From: JBBDMW01 sp040878005
Lineage (GTDB): Bacteria; Chloroflexota; Dehalococcoidia; Lucifugimonadales; Lucifugimonadaceae
Assembly (NCBI GenBank): GCA_040878005.1
Contig: JBBDMW010000030.1
Coordinates: forward strand, 41,668 to 105,667
Reading direction: 5' to 3'
DNA length: 64,000 nt
Both the position numbers and the translations under genes were made by a program. Positions 52,226 through 61,622 of the stretch are shown here, piece after piece; position 1 is the stretch's first letter, and each line of letters starts with the position of its first letter. A model generated the notes under the pieces. That model was not told where the DNA came from. It was given only the letters and a program-made list of their open reading frames with translations, and ran no database searches.

Positions 52226-53191
52226 ATGCTGGGTGTTAAAAACGGACATACAGAGTACTTTGACCCCGCACCAAACACGCCAGATAATCAGTCATCCATG
52301 TGCCAAACTCCGCCCAAACCCGAACAACCCATCGCTCACCGCCAGGTTGCAGTCGTGACCGATTCCGCCACGGCGCTGCCTGATTCCATCTCGGCTCAGG
52401 CCGGCCTGGCCATCACTCGAATGGAAGTCACCATCGGGGACCATACCTATATTGACGGTCCGGATGGAGATCTTCGCGACTTTTATGAACTCCTACGACA
52501 CGCCCGGCGCATGCCAAAGACGTCGGCTCCAAGGCCGCAGGCGTGGCTGGAGACGTTTCGCGATGCTTCCAGGGCGGCTGAATCCATCTTCTGCATTACC
52601 ATTTCAGCTCAACTGAGCGCAGCATACGATTCGGCGCTTGTGGCCGCGGATCTGGCATCGGATGAATTACCAGGCGTTGAGATCCAAGTATTCGATTCAC
52701 GGGCGGCGGCAGGCTCCCAGGCGCTTATTGCCCTGGAGGCGGCGCGTGCGGCAGCGACCGGCGCCGACCTGAAATCCATTGGTCAGGTGGCTACAACGGT
52801 TGCGAACCGGGTTCGTCTTGTCGCTTATCTGGATACTCTGGAATACATATGGCGCGGCGGGCGGGTTCCGAAGATTGCGGTGTGGGCGACGAATCTTCTT
52901 AATATCAAACCTCTCATGGAGTTTTCGGCCGGCAAGGTCGGCGTAATAGCCAGGCCCAGGTCACGGCGCCGGGCATTCGGCAGGCTGCTTGCCGAGGCCC
53001 GCAGGGACCTTGCCGGTCGCCGGGCGCACGTCAACGTGATGCACGCCGATGCAGAGTGGGAGGCCGATGAACTTCGGCGTCAAATGGAAGACGAATTCAA
53101 CTGCGTCGAAATTTTCGTGACGCAGTTTCACCCGTTCATGGGCGCTCACACTGGACCAGGCCTACTTGCTGCGGCCTACTGGGCGGAGTGA
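52226..53191 (+). CDS. DegV family fatty-acid-binding protein
   Basis: DegV/FakB-like lipid-binding protein, up to 321 aa. It has VAVVTDSATALPDSISAQAGL, TSAPRPQAWLETFRDASRAAESIFCITISAQLSAAYDSA (the TSQPS-type acyl-chain site reads TSAPRP), VFDSRAAAGSQALIALEAARAA, and LEYIWRGGRVPK, with LLNIKPLMEFSAGKV. FakB proteins hand fatty acids to FakA kinase; no fakA is present, so the role is tentative. The start is uncertain: ATG at 52226 or 52298, neither with a strong site. Divergent from the his operon and 6 bp from the convergent amidohydrolase stop. Confidence 0.88.
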   Translation: MLGVKNGHTEYFDPAPNTPDNQSSMCQTPPKPEQPIAHRQVAVVTDSATALPDSISAQAGLAITRMEVTIGDHTYIDGPDGDLRDFYELLRHARRMPKTSAPRPQAWLETFRDASRAAESIFCITISAQLSAAYDSALVAADLASDELPGVEIQVFDSRAAAGSQALIALEAARAAATGADLKSIGQVATTVANRVRLVAYLDTLEYIWRGGRVPKIAVWATNLLNIKPLMEFSAGKVGVIARPRSRRRAFGRLLAEARRDLAGRRAHVNVMHADAEWEADELRRQMEDEFNCVEIFVTQFHPFMGAHTGPGLLAAAYWAE

Positions 53192-53197
53192 CCCCTC

Positions 53198-53992
53198 TTA
53201 TTGACGCGGGTCAGCGAACCCCCAAATATTGGCCGCCGTTTTTCCCATGACCCATTCGGCATCATCACTGCCGCTGAAGGCGGGATGGTCGCGCACAGCC
53301 TCGAGAGTATTTCGGTAGCCCTCACGCCCGGCGCTCGGGGGGAAGTCGCTTCCCCACATCATGCGTTGCACACCAAATGCGTCCTTCGCCATTTCAAACA
53401 ATGGAGGCACATTTTCAAACCGGAACTCAGGCAGGAGTCGTGATGGGCGTGGCACGATCTCACCGAGGCCAGGCACCTTTATACTGGTGTTCGGTCGTTG
53501 TGCGCACTCCAGTGCGGACTTGTAGTCAGTGTACGGTGGCTGTGCGATGCCCACACCGGCAAGATGCTCAATCACCACGTGGGTATCTGGGCATGCGTCA
53601 AGAACCTTCTTGAACTCATCCGAGGCAAATAGTGGCGCTTTTCCCAGTGAACTGACGACAAGTCCCAATTGACCGGCCTTTTTCCACAACGCCAATGGGT
53701 CTGGACCGGACACACGTGCCTCAGGCGACAGCCGAATCCCGGATGCACCACGCTCTGCCAACTGCTCCAACGTTCCTGTGGGGTCTGAATCCTCAGGGTC
53801 CACCATGACCACCACCCTGAAGCGACCTGGGAACCTGGATGAGCACTTGAACAGGTAATTGTTGTCGTACGTGCCGCCGTGCTGAATCAGCACAGCCGCG
53901 TCCACATCATTCGTATCCATCTGGTAGACGAGCGTCTCTATTGGCTCAAACCAGTTGCGCCCCGCGTGGCAATGTGTATCAATGGTCAACAT
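53198..53992 (-). CDS. Amidohydrolase-2 family hydrolase (lactonase-like)
   Basis: Metal-dependent TIM-barrel hydrolase of the PF04909 group, 264 aa. N-terminal DTHCHAG supplies the HxH metal pair; VVIEHLAGVG a later His; MMWGSDFPPSAG the catalytic Asp; LSPEARVSG sits at the substrate rim. This family includes sugar-acid lactonases (e.g. L-fuconolactonase, COG3618) and decarboxylases. Position beside an epimerase-like, a dehydrogenase and an enolase-superfamily gene favours lactonase, but that is inference. It is downstream of the aldo/keto reductase on the same strand (48 bp). Confidence 0.85.
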   Translation of the reverse strand: MLTIDTHCHAGRNWFEPIETLVYQMDTNDVDAAVLIQHGGTYDNNYLFKCSSRFPGRFRVVVMVDPEDSDPTGTLEQLAERGASGIRLSPEARVSGPDPLALWKKAGQLGLVVSSLGKAPLFASDEFKKVLDACPDTHVVIEHLAGVGIAQPPYTDYKSALECAQRPNTSIKVPGLGEIVPRPSRLLPEFRFENVPPLFEMAKDAFGVQRMMWGSDFPPSAGREGYRNTLEAVRDHPAFSGSDDAEWVMGKTAANIWGFADPRQ

Positions 53993-54040
53993 GTCGTATT
54001 CCTGATCCTGTTATCTGGAGCAACTTCAACCCGCGTTAGC

Positions 54041-55039
54041 TTATGGCCCGGCATCTCCTGCTTTGCCGACGCCCGAGCCTTCACTCAAGACGAGGTCATC
54101 GATAGTCTTCTTGACGTTCGATGGCATATCCCAGTCACCGCCCAAGTCGTCCTTCACCTCCGCTGGATTCTTTGCGCCGGCCAACGCGACCGTTACTGCG
54201 GGGTTGGCCAACACCCATGCGATCGCCAGTTGTGGCATGGTCTTGCCATTGTCAGCGGCGATCTGTTTGAGCTTCTCGACGACAGTGACGTTTCTGGGCA
54301 GGTTCTCCGCACTCCACGTCTCAAGGCCGAAGTTGGCCCCATTTCGCCGCCAGTCGTCCTCATCAAAGCCTTGGCTGGCGCTCCATGTCCCCGTCAGAAG
54401 GCCATGAGCCATGGAGCCGTAAGCCATTATGCCCATCCCATGGTCTTTCACGAACGGGAATATCTCTGCCTCCGGCCGCCTGTCGAAAATGTGATAGCCG
54501 ACTTGGTTACAAATGATGGGACTGGTGCGAAGGGACTCCTCCATCATCGGCACGGTGAAATTTGAGACGCCTGCGTGCCGTATCTTTCCAGCCGACTTGG
54601 CCTCTTCAAGCACGCCCATGGGTTCTGAGTATGGCCGGGTCTTGTCCGGCCAGTGAATCAGGAACAGGTCGATGTAGTCCGTCTGCAGGCGCTCCAAGCT
54701 TTCGTCTATGGTCTTGCGAATGTACCCGGGATCACTGTCGCTGACTGTGGCCTGGCGTCGGTCAGCACTGCCTTCTTCCCACCGTCGCCCACCCTTCGTC
54801 ACCAGCACAACCTGATCGCGGATGCCCTTGAGGGCCTTGCCCATGAGCTCTTCACCGTATCCCCAGCCGTAAACAGCCGCGGTATCGAAGAGCGTGACAC
54901 CGCCGTCATATGCAGCGCGCACCGCTGCAATCGCCTCGTCGTCATCAAACGCACCGTACATCCCACGCCCCATGGGCCATCCGCCGAAGCCAATCACACT
55001 GCTTTCAAGGCCTGAATTGCCGAATACTCGCTTGCGCAT
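54041..55039 (-). CDS. Aldo/keto reductase
   Basis: NADP(H)-dependent (beta/alpha)8 oxidoreductase, 332 aa. Catalytic tetrad visible: Asp and Tyr in LFDTAAVYGWGYGEELMGKAL, Lys in VLVTKGG, His in FLIHWPD. C-terminal AIAWVLANPAVTVALAGAKNPAEV shows the cofactor end. The YGxGxxE active-site pattern resembles L-galactose/D-threo-aldose dehydrogenase-type AKRs. The ATG at 55039 starts the conserved MRKRVFGNSGLESSVIGFGGWPMG; upstream open frame overlaps the next gene. Confidence 0.92.
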   Translation of the reverse strand: MRKRVFGNSGLESSVIGFGGWPMGRGMYGAFDDDEAIAAVRAAYDGGVTLFDTAAVYGWGYGEELMGKALKGIRDQVVLVTKGGRRWEEGSADRRQATVSDSDPGYIRKTIDESLERLQTDYIDLFLIHWPDKTRPYSEPMGVLEEAKSAGKIRHAGVSNFTVPMMEESLRTSPIICNQVGYHIFDRRPEAEIFPFVKDHGMGIMAYGSMAHGLLTGTWSASQGFDEDDWRRNGANFGLETWSAENLPRNVTVVEKLKQIAADNGKTMPQLAIAWVLANPAVTVALAGAKNPAEVKDDLGGDWDMPSNVKKTIDDLVLSEGSGVGKAGDAGP

Positions 55040-55079
55040 TCTGTGTTCCGTATTCCTTATCGATCGCGAATCTGGAGAG

Positions 55080-56168
55080 CTAAGACTTTGCGAACAACAC
55101 CCGCCCAGACGGGTCAACCCTGGTGACCTCTCCAGACCCCGCGTATGCGATGGCCTTGATGGTGGCCCTGATGGTTTGGCCTGCCTGGAACGTGAGCGCC
55201 GTTCCATTCTCCTGTGCTTGTTTCAGGCCGCCGTTGTGGAAGCTGGTGCATGGTTCCAGGCCGATGTTGTAGCAGCGGCCGTACCACGGGTATCCCCAGC
55301 CGCCGCCCAGGTTTCGCCAAAACCATAGGTACTTGAACAGGTCTGCCGGGTACGAAACAGCCCAGCCAATTCCGGTTTCCTCGTTGCTGACGGCGTACCA
55401 GCCTTCCTCCATACCCGCCATGTAAGCCATGTCCAGTGACCTGTCTTCCTTGGGTGGAATACGGCTGAAATCGATGGAGCCGCCGTCCCCTGTTGCTGCA
55501 TGTGGCCAGGGGCCCTCCCACCCAGACTTTAACTTTGACGACGTGGCTGCCGGTTCGGGGTGGTTTACTATCCTGTTTGAAGGGACGTAAAGGCGGCATC
55601 GGTCGGACAAGAATGGCGGACCGATTGCAATGTGCTCCAGCCAGACACAATCAATTTCCTCTTCAGCATCGTTTGATACCGCCTCGTCCAGCGTCAGGAC
55701 CGGGCTGCCGGTCTCGATGGTAAGCGTTTTCTCGGCCGAGAACGGCATCCGGATGCCGTTGACTCTGAAGCGCACACTGACACGCTCGATTGAGTCCTCC
55801 ACGATTTCGACGTCCCATGGCATTGTGTTGACCTCGCCATGTAGTCCAACCTCCGCACCGTAGACCTTGTCCGGGTAACCCCCATGAGGCAGGGCGGTCT
55901 GCCAGCCGCCCTCGTATACATCAAGCCAGACCGACTCCGGCGCACCGCTGGTAGGCAGGAACTTTGATGGATCGCGTACGCCCCAGGGAGTGCGCCACAT
56001 AAACTCAGTGTCCGAAGGCTTATGGACAAAGCTGTAGATATCAGCGCCCTTATCCGCCAGGACGATGACACGGATAACTTCGTTTTCCAGCACCACGGTC
56101 TTCAGACCACGGTAGGTCCACGCATCAGAGATCCGGCAGCCGTAGGTTCGTTCATCCTGGTAGTGCAT
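55080..56168 (-). CDS. DUF4432 family aldose-1-epimerase-like protein
   Basis: Galactose-mutarotase fold, 362 aa, of the DUF4432 type. It has LENEVIRVIVLADKGADIYSFVHKPSDTEFMWRTPWG at the N-terminus, the acidic strand VSVRFRVNGIRMPFSAEKTLTIE, CVWLEHIAIGPPFLSDRCRLYVP with a catalytic-type His, and a Trp/Gly-rich region (YLWFWRNLGGGWGYPWYG) followed by GLEPCTSFHNG. DUF4432 members bind sugars and are often next to sugar dehydrogenases and dehydratases, as here. Exact reaction unknown. Confidence 0.88.
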   Translation of the reverse strand: MHYQDERTYGCRISDAWTYRGLKTVVLENEVIRVIVLADKGADIYSFVHKPSDTEFMWRTPWGVRDPSKFLPTSGAPESVWLDVYEGGWQTALPHGGYPDKVYGAEVGLHGEVNTMPWDVEIVEDSIERVSVRFRVNGIRMPFSAEKTLTIETGSPVLTLDEAVSNDAEEEIDCVWLEHIAIGPPFLSDRCRLYVPSNRIVNHPEPAATSSKLKSGWEGPWPHAATGDGGSIDFSRIPPKEDRSLDMAYMAGMEEGWYAVSNEETGIGWAVSYPADLFKYLWFWRNLGGGWGYPWYGRCYNIGLEPCTSFHNGGLKQAQENGTALTFQAGQTIRATIKAIAYAGSGEVTRVDPSGRVLFAKS

Positions 56169-56231
56169 CCAGCATTCTCCATTGTTCGCTTATTCACAGC
56201 GGCTAAATTTGGCGTTGTGCAATGGGATAGC

Positions 56232-57290
56232 TCACTGACCGGGATTCACAAGGATTCGGAAGACATCCTTTGATGGCTCAAGCATCCGATTGAAACCATC
56301 TTCGATCACTCGGCTCAGCGGCACTTTGGCAGATATGAGGTTCTTTACCTTAAGCTTCCCGGCAGAGATAAGGGCCACCGCCGCTTCCATGTCACCTACG
56401 CCGGCTGCAACCGAACCAACCACGGTCCGTTCAAAGCTGACGATTTCGTTGAAGTCCATTTCCGGCTTGGCCGAATAAATACCTACAAGTACCGTCGTGC
56501 CACCGCGTCGGGTCCAGTTGATGGCCTGCCGAGGCGTGTTAGAGGCGCCTGCTGTCTCCACGACGATATCGGGACCCACACCGCCGGTCATTTCCCTCAG
56601 CCTTTCTCCAGGGTCCCCAGTGCCAGAGTTAAGAGTCTCATCCGCGCCGAGTTGCGCCGCTGCAGTCAAGCTCTGGTCACGGATATCCACGGCGATTACG
56701 CGTGCCCCGGCAGCTTTGAAAGCTTGCAAAGTAAGCAGCCCAACAGTGCCGCAGCCGACCACCGTAACGTTGTCGCCTATCTGCACACCGGATCGACGCA
56801 CTGCTCGGGTAGCGACCGTGGACGGCTCAACCAGGGCCCCCTCTTCATCAGAGACATTGTCCGGGAGCGGTACAACCTGGTCGGCTGGCCACGTCATGTA
56901 CTCCGCCAGACCGCCGTCGGCGGACAGCCCCGCAATTGCCATGTTGGGACATACTGCCTGGTGCCCTCGCCTGCACCAGAAGCAACGCTTGCAGGTGCGA
57001 ACGTTATTTACCGCTACGCGGTCGCCGACTCTAATACCGTCCACCCCTGCACCGAGACCGGATATACGGCCCGTGATCTCGTGGCCCAGTATGAGAGGGG
57101 CCATACGGCCGCTCAGGGGGTTGGGTTCGCCGTATTGAACCCACAGCGGGCCGTACTGCCACTCCTCAATATCAGTTGCGCAAATGCCAGTATGGGTTAG
57201 CTGTATCTTGACTTCACCCGGCACCGGGCTTGGTTCCTGGACATCTTCCAGACGGATGTCCTTATTCCCGTGGTATACGAGCGCCTGCAT
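56232..57290 (-). CDS. Zinc-dependent alcohol/polyol dehydrogenase (MDR)
   Basis: 352 aa with a complete zinc-MDR set: catalytic ligands Cys in GICATDIEEW, GHEITG (His, Glu); structural zinc cysteines in CKRCFWCRRGHQAVC; Rossmann VVGCGTVGLLTLQ; and an acidic residue after strand 2 (VDIRDQ) favouring NAD. It resembles sorbitol/threonine/galactitol dehydrogenases, so a sugar or sugar-alcohol substrate is likely. The ATG at 57290 follows GAGG; the long open frame to 57785 overlaps the divergent enolase gene and is ignored. Shares a 183-bp divergent promoter region with the 57474 enolase gene. Confidence 0.93.
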   Translation of the reverse strand: MQALVYHGNKDIRLEDVQEPSPVPGEVKIQLTHTGICATDIEEWQYGPLWVQYGEPNPLSGRMAPLILGHEITGRISGLGAGVDGIRVGDRVAVNNVRTCKRCFWCRRGHQAVCPNMAIAGLSADGGLAEYMTWPADQVVPLPDNVSDEEGALVEPSTVATRAVRRSGVQIGDNVTVVGCGTVGLLTLQAFKAAGARVIAVDIRDQSLTAAAQLGADETLNSGTGDPGERLREMTGGVGPDIVVETAGASNTPRQAINWTRRGGTTVLVGIYSAKPEMDFNEIVSFERTVVGSVAAGVGDMEAAVALISAGKLKVKNLISAKVPLSRVIEDGFNRMLEPSKDVFRILVNPGQ

Positions 57291-57473
57291 TGTCCTCGAC
57301 CTCTTGTTCACTGTTTGAGATGCGGGCCGCATTCTTGCACGCTGAATCCAGACCGGCAAGTTTGCTTCGTCGACAACCGGAGAACAGCAAGCCGCTCGTG
57401 CTAACATGCCGCCCGTCGGGTCTTCTGCACCTTTATGCAGTGGTTGCGGCGGCTCATCAAAGGATCGTCGCGG

Positions 57474-58673
57474 ATGGCAGCCTGGAGTGAAACAGTGAAA
57501 GACAGCCCCAAGATAACGAAGATTGAAGTCACCACGTTTGAGCACACGCTGGAAAACGTTGGACGGGACTACAACACATTCAACACGGTGTACGAAGAAG
57601 GTGCAACGCAGAGACAGCGAGGAAACGTGCTGCGTATACACACGGACCAGGGGATCGTTGGAGAGTACCCGGGAGTTGGCGGCCCCACCCTGGAGCAGGT
57701 GAAGATGGCAGCGAACTATCTCATCGGCAAGGACGCTCTCGAAAGGGAAAAGATCTATAACGATGTAAAAAGGGGCCTTCGCCACTACGACATGACAGGC
57801 GTGGGCATCATTGACATCTGCCTCTGGGACATCGCCGGCAAACTCTACGGAGAGCCGCTTTACAGGCTTCTAGGGGGCACACGCAAGCCCCTTCCCGCCT
57901 ACGCCTCCACTCTGCATGGCGATGAGAATGGAGGTCTCAGCACGCCAGAACAGTTCTCCGAGTTCGCAGAACAGTGTTACGAGATGGGCTACAGGGCATT
58001 CAAGATTCACGGCTGGGGGTTGGCCGGTCAGAACATCCAGAGAGAGATAGACAATGTCTTGATGATTGGGGAGCGCATGCGAGGCCGCATGGCACTTCTG
58101 ATCGATCCTGCCTGCGAAATTGAAAACTTCGGACAGGCCCTGGCCCTTGGGCGCGCATGTGACGAAGCTGGCTTCTTCTGGTGGGAGGACCCGTTCAAGG
58201 ATGGGGGTGTCTCGCAGTTCGCCCACCGAAAGCTGCGCCAGATGGTGAAGACGCCGCTCCTTCAGACGGAGCACATAAGGCTCCTGGAACAGCACGTGGA
58301 CTTTATTGTTGCTGACGCTACAGACTATGTGCGTTGTGGGGCACATGAGGATGGTGGTGTAACCGGTGCAATGAAGATTGCCCACGCGTCGGAAGGCTTT
58401 GGCCTGGACATGGAGTTGCACGGCCCTGGGCCGGTGCACAGGCACATCATGTCGTCCATTCGCAACACCAACTTCTTTGAGCTGGGGTTGGTGCATCCCA
58501 AGGTCAAGTCGACCAAGTCTCCGGTGTACGTTGACTACAACGACAACCTGGACGGTATAGACAAGAATGGCAACGTTTTCGCCCCTGAGGGGCCTGGCAT
58601 TGGGGTGGAACTGGACTGGGACTGGATCCGCGCCCACCAGGTGGACGAAGGAATCCTGGCCGAAGCAAAGTAG
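57474..58673 (+). CDS. Enolase-superfamily dehydratase/racemase (copy C)
   Basis: Mandelate-racemase-like enzyme, 399 aa. Capping domain to about 140, then barrel with Lys177 (AFKIHGWG), Asp211 (LLIDPACE), Glu238 (WWEDPF), Glu266 (QTEHIR), a later VADATDYVRCGAHEDGGVTGAMK with Asp, and His316 (MELHGPGP). It is more distant from copies A and B (no APHNPLG) and belongs to another MR subgroup. The ATG at 57474 follows AAGGA; a GTG at 57495 with GGAG 7 nt upstream is equally plausible. Divergent partner of the zinc dehydrogenase. Confidence 0.88.
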   Translation: MAAWSETVKDSPKITKIEVTTFEHTLENVGRDYNTFNTVYEEGATQRQRGNVLRIHTDQGIVGEYPGVGGPTLEQVKMAANYLIGKDALEREKIYNDVKRGLRHYDMTGVGIIDICLWDIAGKLYGEPLYRLLGGTRKPLPAYASTLHGDENGGLSTPEQFSEFAEQCYEMGYRAFKIHGWGLAGQNIQREIDNVLMIGERMRGRMALLIDPACEIENFGQALALGRACDEAGFFWWEDPFKDGGVSQFAHRKLRQMVKTPLLQTEHIRLLEQHVDFIVADATDYVRCGAHEDGGVTGAMKIAHASEGFGLDMELHGPGPVHRHIMSSIRNTNFFELGLVHPKVKSTKSPVYVDYNDNLDGIDKNGNVFAPEGPGIGVELDWDWIRAHQVDEGILAEAK

Positions 58674-58702
58674 CCCGACTGACGTTCGGACGTAATGAAG
58701 TA

Positions 58703-58737
58703 CAGGCCCCGGCAGCCGTTTCAGGCTCCGGGGCCTG
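58703..58737 (+). terminator. GC-rich hairpin after the copy C enolase gene
   Basis: CAGGCCCCGG (58703-58712) pairs with CCGGGGCCTG (58728-58737), with an inner AGCC/GGCT extension around GTTTCA and one unpaired base. It lies 30 nt after the stop and is followed by GTCATTTG, so a weak U-run. Confidence 0.7.
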
Positions 58738-59171
58738 GTCATTTGACCCACAACGTTTCGTGATCATCTGGTGGAATTGTTGGGCGCACCTTTTCCGGCC
58801 TGAACGCCATCAGTGCATGGATTCGGTGTAGTGAAACACTGCTTGAGTGGATGGGCAGCGGCAGTACATGACGACCAGACTGCGTACAATCCCGTATCCG
58901 TGACTGGTATCACCGACAGGGCATGATGGTTGGGGAGAGTGAGAACATGCGAGTAGTTTGTGGATGACCTTCTCAAGGCACAGTGATGTAAGCTGCGCAT
59001 GCTCAAGTATGCCGTCCGGAGTTATGTCATGAAGTTGTGCCTTATGAGCAACGTTTTACAGTCCTGGTATTCGGAACGCCATTTGGTTATGGAAAATTTT
59101 GCACTGCGAATAGCATGCAGCTATCCCGGCATAGCTCCACACGAGCTCGGGCGAGCAGAGGGAGGTGACGC
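58738..59171. other. 434-bp gap before the response regulator
   Basis: No convincing gene in either direction. A short plus-strand frame (58999-59190) lacks a site and overlaps the regulator. The segment nearest 59000-59100 is A/T-richer and presumably contains the promoter for the regulator, but no clean hexamer pair is visible. Confidence 0.4.
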
Positions 59172-59558
59172 TTGGCTCGTATCCTCATAGTTGATGACAG
59201 TCCGGATGTGCGACTGGCCCTGCTCACGATTCTGGAAGATGCCGAGCATGAGGTCCTCGAAGCCGAAGACGGCGATGAGGTATTCGATATTGCACTTGAA
59301 GAGAAACCGGAGTTGGTGCTCCTGGACGTGATGATGCCGCGCGTCAACGGCTTCGATGCACTGGCGGCGCTTAAGGCCGATACGCGAACGAGCCAGATAC
59401 CGGTCATCATGGTGACAGCGAAGGGGCGTCCTGAGGATATGGCGATGGCCAGGTCCCTCGGCGCGGTCGAATACATCACCAAGCCGTGGGCAGACGGCGA
59501 TGTTGAACTGCGCGTTGAATGGGCGCTTGCAGCAGCACAGGAACGTAGCAAACGCTGA
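59172..59558 (+). CDS. Stand-alone response-regulator receiver (CheY-like)
   Basis: 128-aa single receiver domain without output module: acidic pocket VDDSPD, phospho-acceptor Asp in VLLDVMMP (about residue 53), Thr in MVTAKGRPED, and Lys in YITKPW. TTG start with a strong GGAGGTGA site about 4 nt before it. No histidine kinase gene is nearby, so the partner is encoded elsewhere. Single receivers commonly work in phosphorelays or by direct protein contact. Confidence 0.93.
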   Translation: MARILIVDDSPDVRLALLTILEDAEHEVLEAEDGDEVFDIALEEKPELVLLDVMMPRVNGFDALAALKADTRTSQIPVIMVTAKGRPEDMAMARSLGAVEYITKPWADGDVELRVEWALAAAQERSKR

Positions 59559-59589
59559 GACCTGAGGCGCTGAAATTAAAGATTAAACG

Positions 59590-60465
59590 GTGACTGGCCT
59601 CGCCATAACGCTTGTGCTGCTTTCAGCCGGTGCGCATGCGGGATGGAATTTCCTGGCGAAACGATCCTCCACGCCAGAAGTGTTCACCTGGTGGCTTACG
59701 GTCGCAGGCGGTGTGCTCGCTTTGCCGGTGGCTGCCTATCTGCTCATCACCGACCCGCCGACGGTGACAGGATGGTGGTTTATCGCGGCCACGGTCACTC
59801 TCCACACGGGGTACTTCTTCACATTGGGGCGTGCTTATCGCCACGGTGACCTATCGATCGTGTATCCCGCGGCCCGTGGCGGGGGCATCGTGCTTATACC
59901 AGTGCTGGCCGTGCTGTTCCTTGGTGAGACTATGGCATGGTCAGCCGCCGCCGGAACCGGGTTGATCGTCGCCGGAATCTTCTGTATAGGCCTTAGCAGC
60001 CGCGGCGGGAACGCGCTGTCCGGGCTGAAGCACAGCATTTTCCAACCCGGGTTTTTATACGCCATGGCTACCGGCCTGATCATCGCTGCGTATTCTGTCG
60101 TAGACAAGGAGGGGGTGCAGCATGTGACGCCCTTCTTGTACATGTTCATGCTATCCACCGGTGGCGGCCTGGGCATGCTCGCTTTGATTTCCAGGCATTA
60201 CCCGCTAGCGACATTCAAGGCTGAAGCCATGAGACATCCGCGATCCATAGTCGCGGGGGCCGTGCTTCAGTACGCTGCATATGTGCTTGTGCTGAGCGCG
60301 TTCAGGTTGTCGCCCGTCAGCTATGTAGGACCGTTCCGGGAAGTAGGGATAGTGTTCGGAGTGGCACTCGCCGCATTCATACTGCGTGAGCGGGTAACGA
60401 AGGCCCGGCTGGCCGGTGTAGGCGCCGTGGCTACAGGGGCAGCAGCGATAGCGCTGTCCCCATGA
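59590..60465 (+). CDS. EamA/DMT-family transporter
   Basis: Drug/metabolite transporter superfamily, 291 aa, with ten hydrophobic segments in two EamA repeats (GAHAGWNFLAKRS in the first; ATGLIIAAYSVVDKEGV in the second) and a GxxYPAARGGGI loop typical of the family. GTG start 31 bp after the response regulator, so possibly co-transcribed. Substrate unknown. It is the only complete transporter gene in the sugar-acid neighbourhood. Confidence 0.9.
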   Translation: MTGLAITLVLLSAGAHAGWNFLAKRSSTPEVFTWWLTVAGGVLALPVAAYLLITDPPTVTGWWFIAATVTLHTGYFFTLGRAYRHGDLSIVYPAARGGGIVLIPVLAVLFLGETMAWSAAAGTGLIVAGIFCIGLSSRGGNALSGLKHSIFQPGFLYAMATGLIIAAYSVVDKEGVQHVTPFLYMFMLSTGGGLGMLALISRHYPLATFKAEAMRHPRSIVAGAVLQYAAYVLVLSAFRLSPVSYVGPFREVGIVFGVALAAFILRERVTKARLAGVGAVATGAAAIALSP

Positions 60466-60568
60466 CCGGGACATCTCCGTTCAACCGGTTTGTCACAGGG
60501 GTCGCGCGTCCTTCAATAGACGAATGGACTATTCGTGGCAGACCAACCTTTGGGAACTTTTTGTCCGA

Positions 60569-61504
60569 TTATCCGAACTGTTCGTCGCGCCACGAGTACT
60601 TCGGCTGCCAGCCAATCACCTGTCGAGCGCGTTCCGTAGATATGGGGGCCCGGAACCCTTCAAGCGGTTCTTTGAGAGGCACGCTCGGGTAGACCACTTT
60701 GATCGCTTCCTCAGTAGGAATATCTATCATCGTGTCATCAGCGTTAAGGAACAGCCTCTCATGACCCGTCCACCCATCCGACTCAACTGACATTCGGCAC
60801 GCTATCGCTGCGTCACGGATATGCAAATATGTCCAGAAGCCCTGGCACCTCACCCACGGGTCTGTGATGGGACTAGCGTGTAGTTCGCTGAAGCGCTCAT
60901 CGTCCCACATACCATTGAAGCGCATGCTGGCTATCTGCATGTCTGGGGTGCGGCGGGCAAATGCCTGGCCGGTCTCCTCTCCAAGCCACTTCGCAACGCT
61001 ATAAGGGTCTTCGGACCTCGTGTACACCTTGTCATCAAGCGGGAAGTACTCTGGTGGCTTTACTTCTTTCGGCTCCCATCTGGCGGCCGTGCCCATCGCG
61101 CCTACAGCGTTATATGAAGATCCAAGCACTACCTTATTGATTTTCAGTTGCTCCGCCGCTCTCAGTACATTCCACATGGACGTGGTGTTTGTCATGAACA
61201 CGAACTCTTCGGTGTAGTAGGCAGCGCTCGGGCAGGCGGCGAGGTGTATGACTGCATCACAGCCGTCCATTGCAGATATGACCTGTCCGTAGTTGGTCAC
61301 ATCCACTTGAAAGAACGTGGGAAGCCTGCCCCATGACTGGCGCATCTCCACGGCTTTGGACTGTCCAGCTCCAGCGGTGCCACTGTGGGACAGGTTGCCC
61401 CAGCGCACAAGGTCGGCGTTTACGACCTGGTGCCCAGCTTGAATTAGCTCATCTATTACATAATGTCCGACTATTCCGGAGCCCCCGGTCACAAGTACCT
61501 TCAC
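60569..61504 (-). CDS. NAD-dependent epimerase/dehydratase
   Basis: Extended SDR, 311 aa: N-terminal VLVTGGSGIVGHYVIDEL dinucleotide motif, an acidic residue after strand 2 (VNADLVRWG), catalytic Ser in LGSSYNAVG, and YSVAKWLGEE with the Tyr-x3-Lys pair. It resembles uronate dehydrogenase and UDP-sugar epimerase-like branches; uronate oxidation would fit the neighbouring acid-sugar enzymes, but the substrate is not proven. Upstream is a hairpin and then the HpcH/HpaI aldolase gene on the same strand. Confidence 0.88.
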   Translation of the reverse strand: MKVLVTGGSGIVGHYVIDELIQAGHQVVNADLVRWGNLSHSGTAGAGQSKAVEMRQSWGRLPTFFQVDVTNYGQVISAMDGCDAVIHLAACPSAAYYTEEFVFMTNTTSMWNVLRAAEQLKINKVVLGSSYNAVGAMGTAARWEPKEVKPPEYFPLDDKVYTRSEDPYSVAKWLGEETGQAFARRTPDMQIASMRFNGMWDDERFSELHASPITDPWVRCQGFWTYLHIRDAAIACRMSVESDGWTGHERLFLNADDTMIDIPTEEAIKVVYPSVPLKEPLEGFRAPISTERARQVIGWQPKYSWRDEQFG

Positions 61505-61555
61505 GGAATTACCTCCCTGCCCTATTTTTGATCAAACCCAGTGGACTATCGCGAT

Positions 61556-61585
61556 GCGGCCCGCAGGGAATACCCGGCGGGCCGC
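61556..61585 (-). terminator. 9-bp GC hairpin between aldolase and epimerase genes
   Basis: GCGGCCCGC (61556-61564) pairs with GCGGGCCGC (61577-61585); GGG and CCC inside the loop can extend it. It lies 37 bp after the aldolase stop, upstream of the epimerase start. No U-run; could be a partial terminator or mRNA-stabilising element. Confidence 0.45.
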
Positions 61586-61622
61586 TCAATTGATCGCCGG
61601 TCAGACGGCCGGAAACCGTTGC

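Noticed and set aside
57870..58751. Minus-strand 293-aa open frame
   Set aside because: Antisense shadow of the copy C enolase-superfamily gene.
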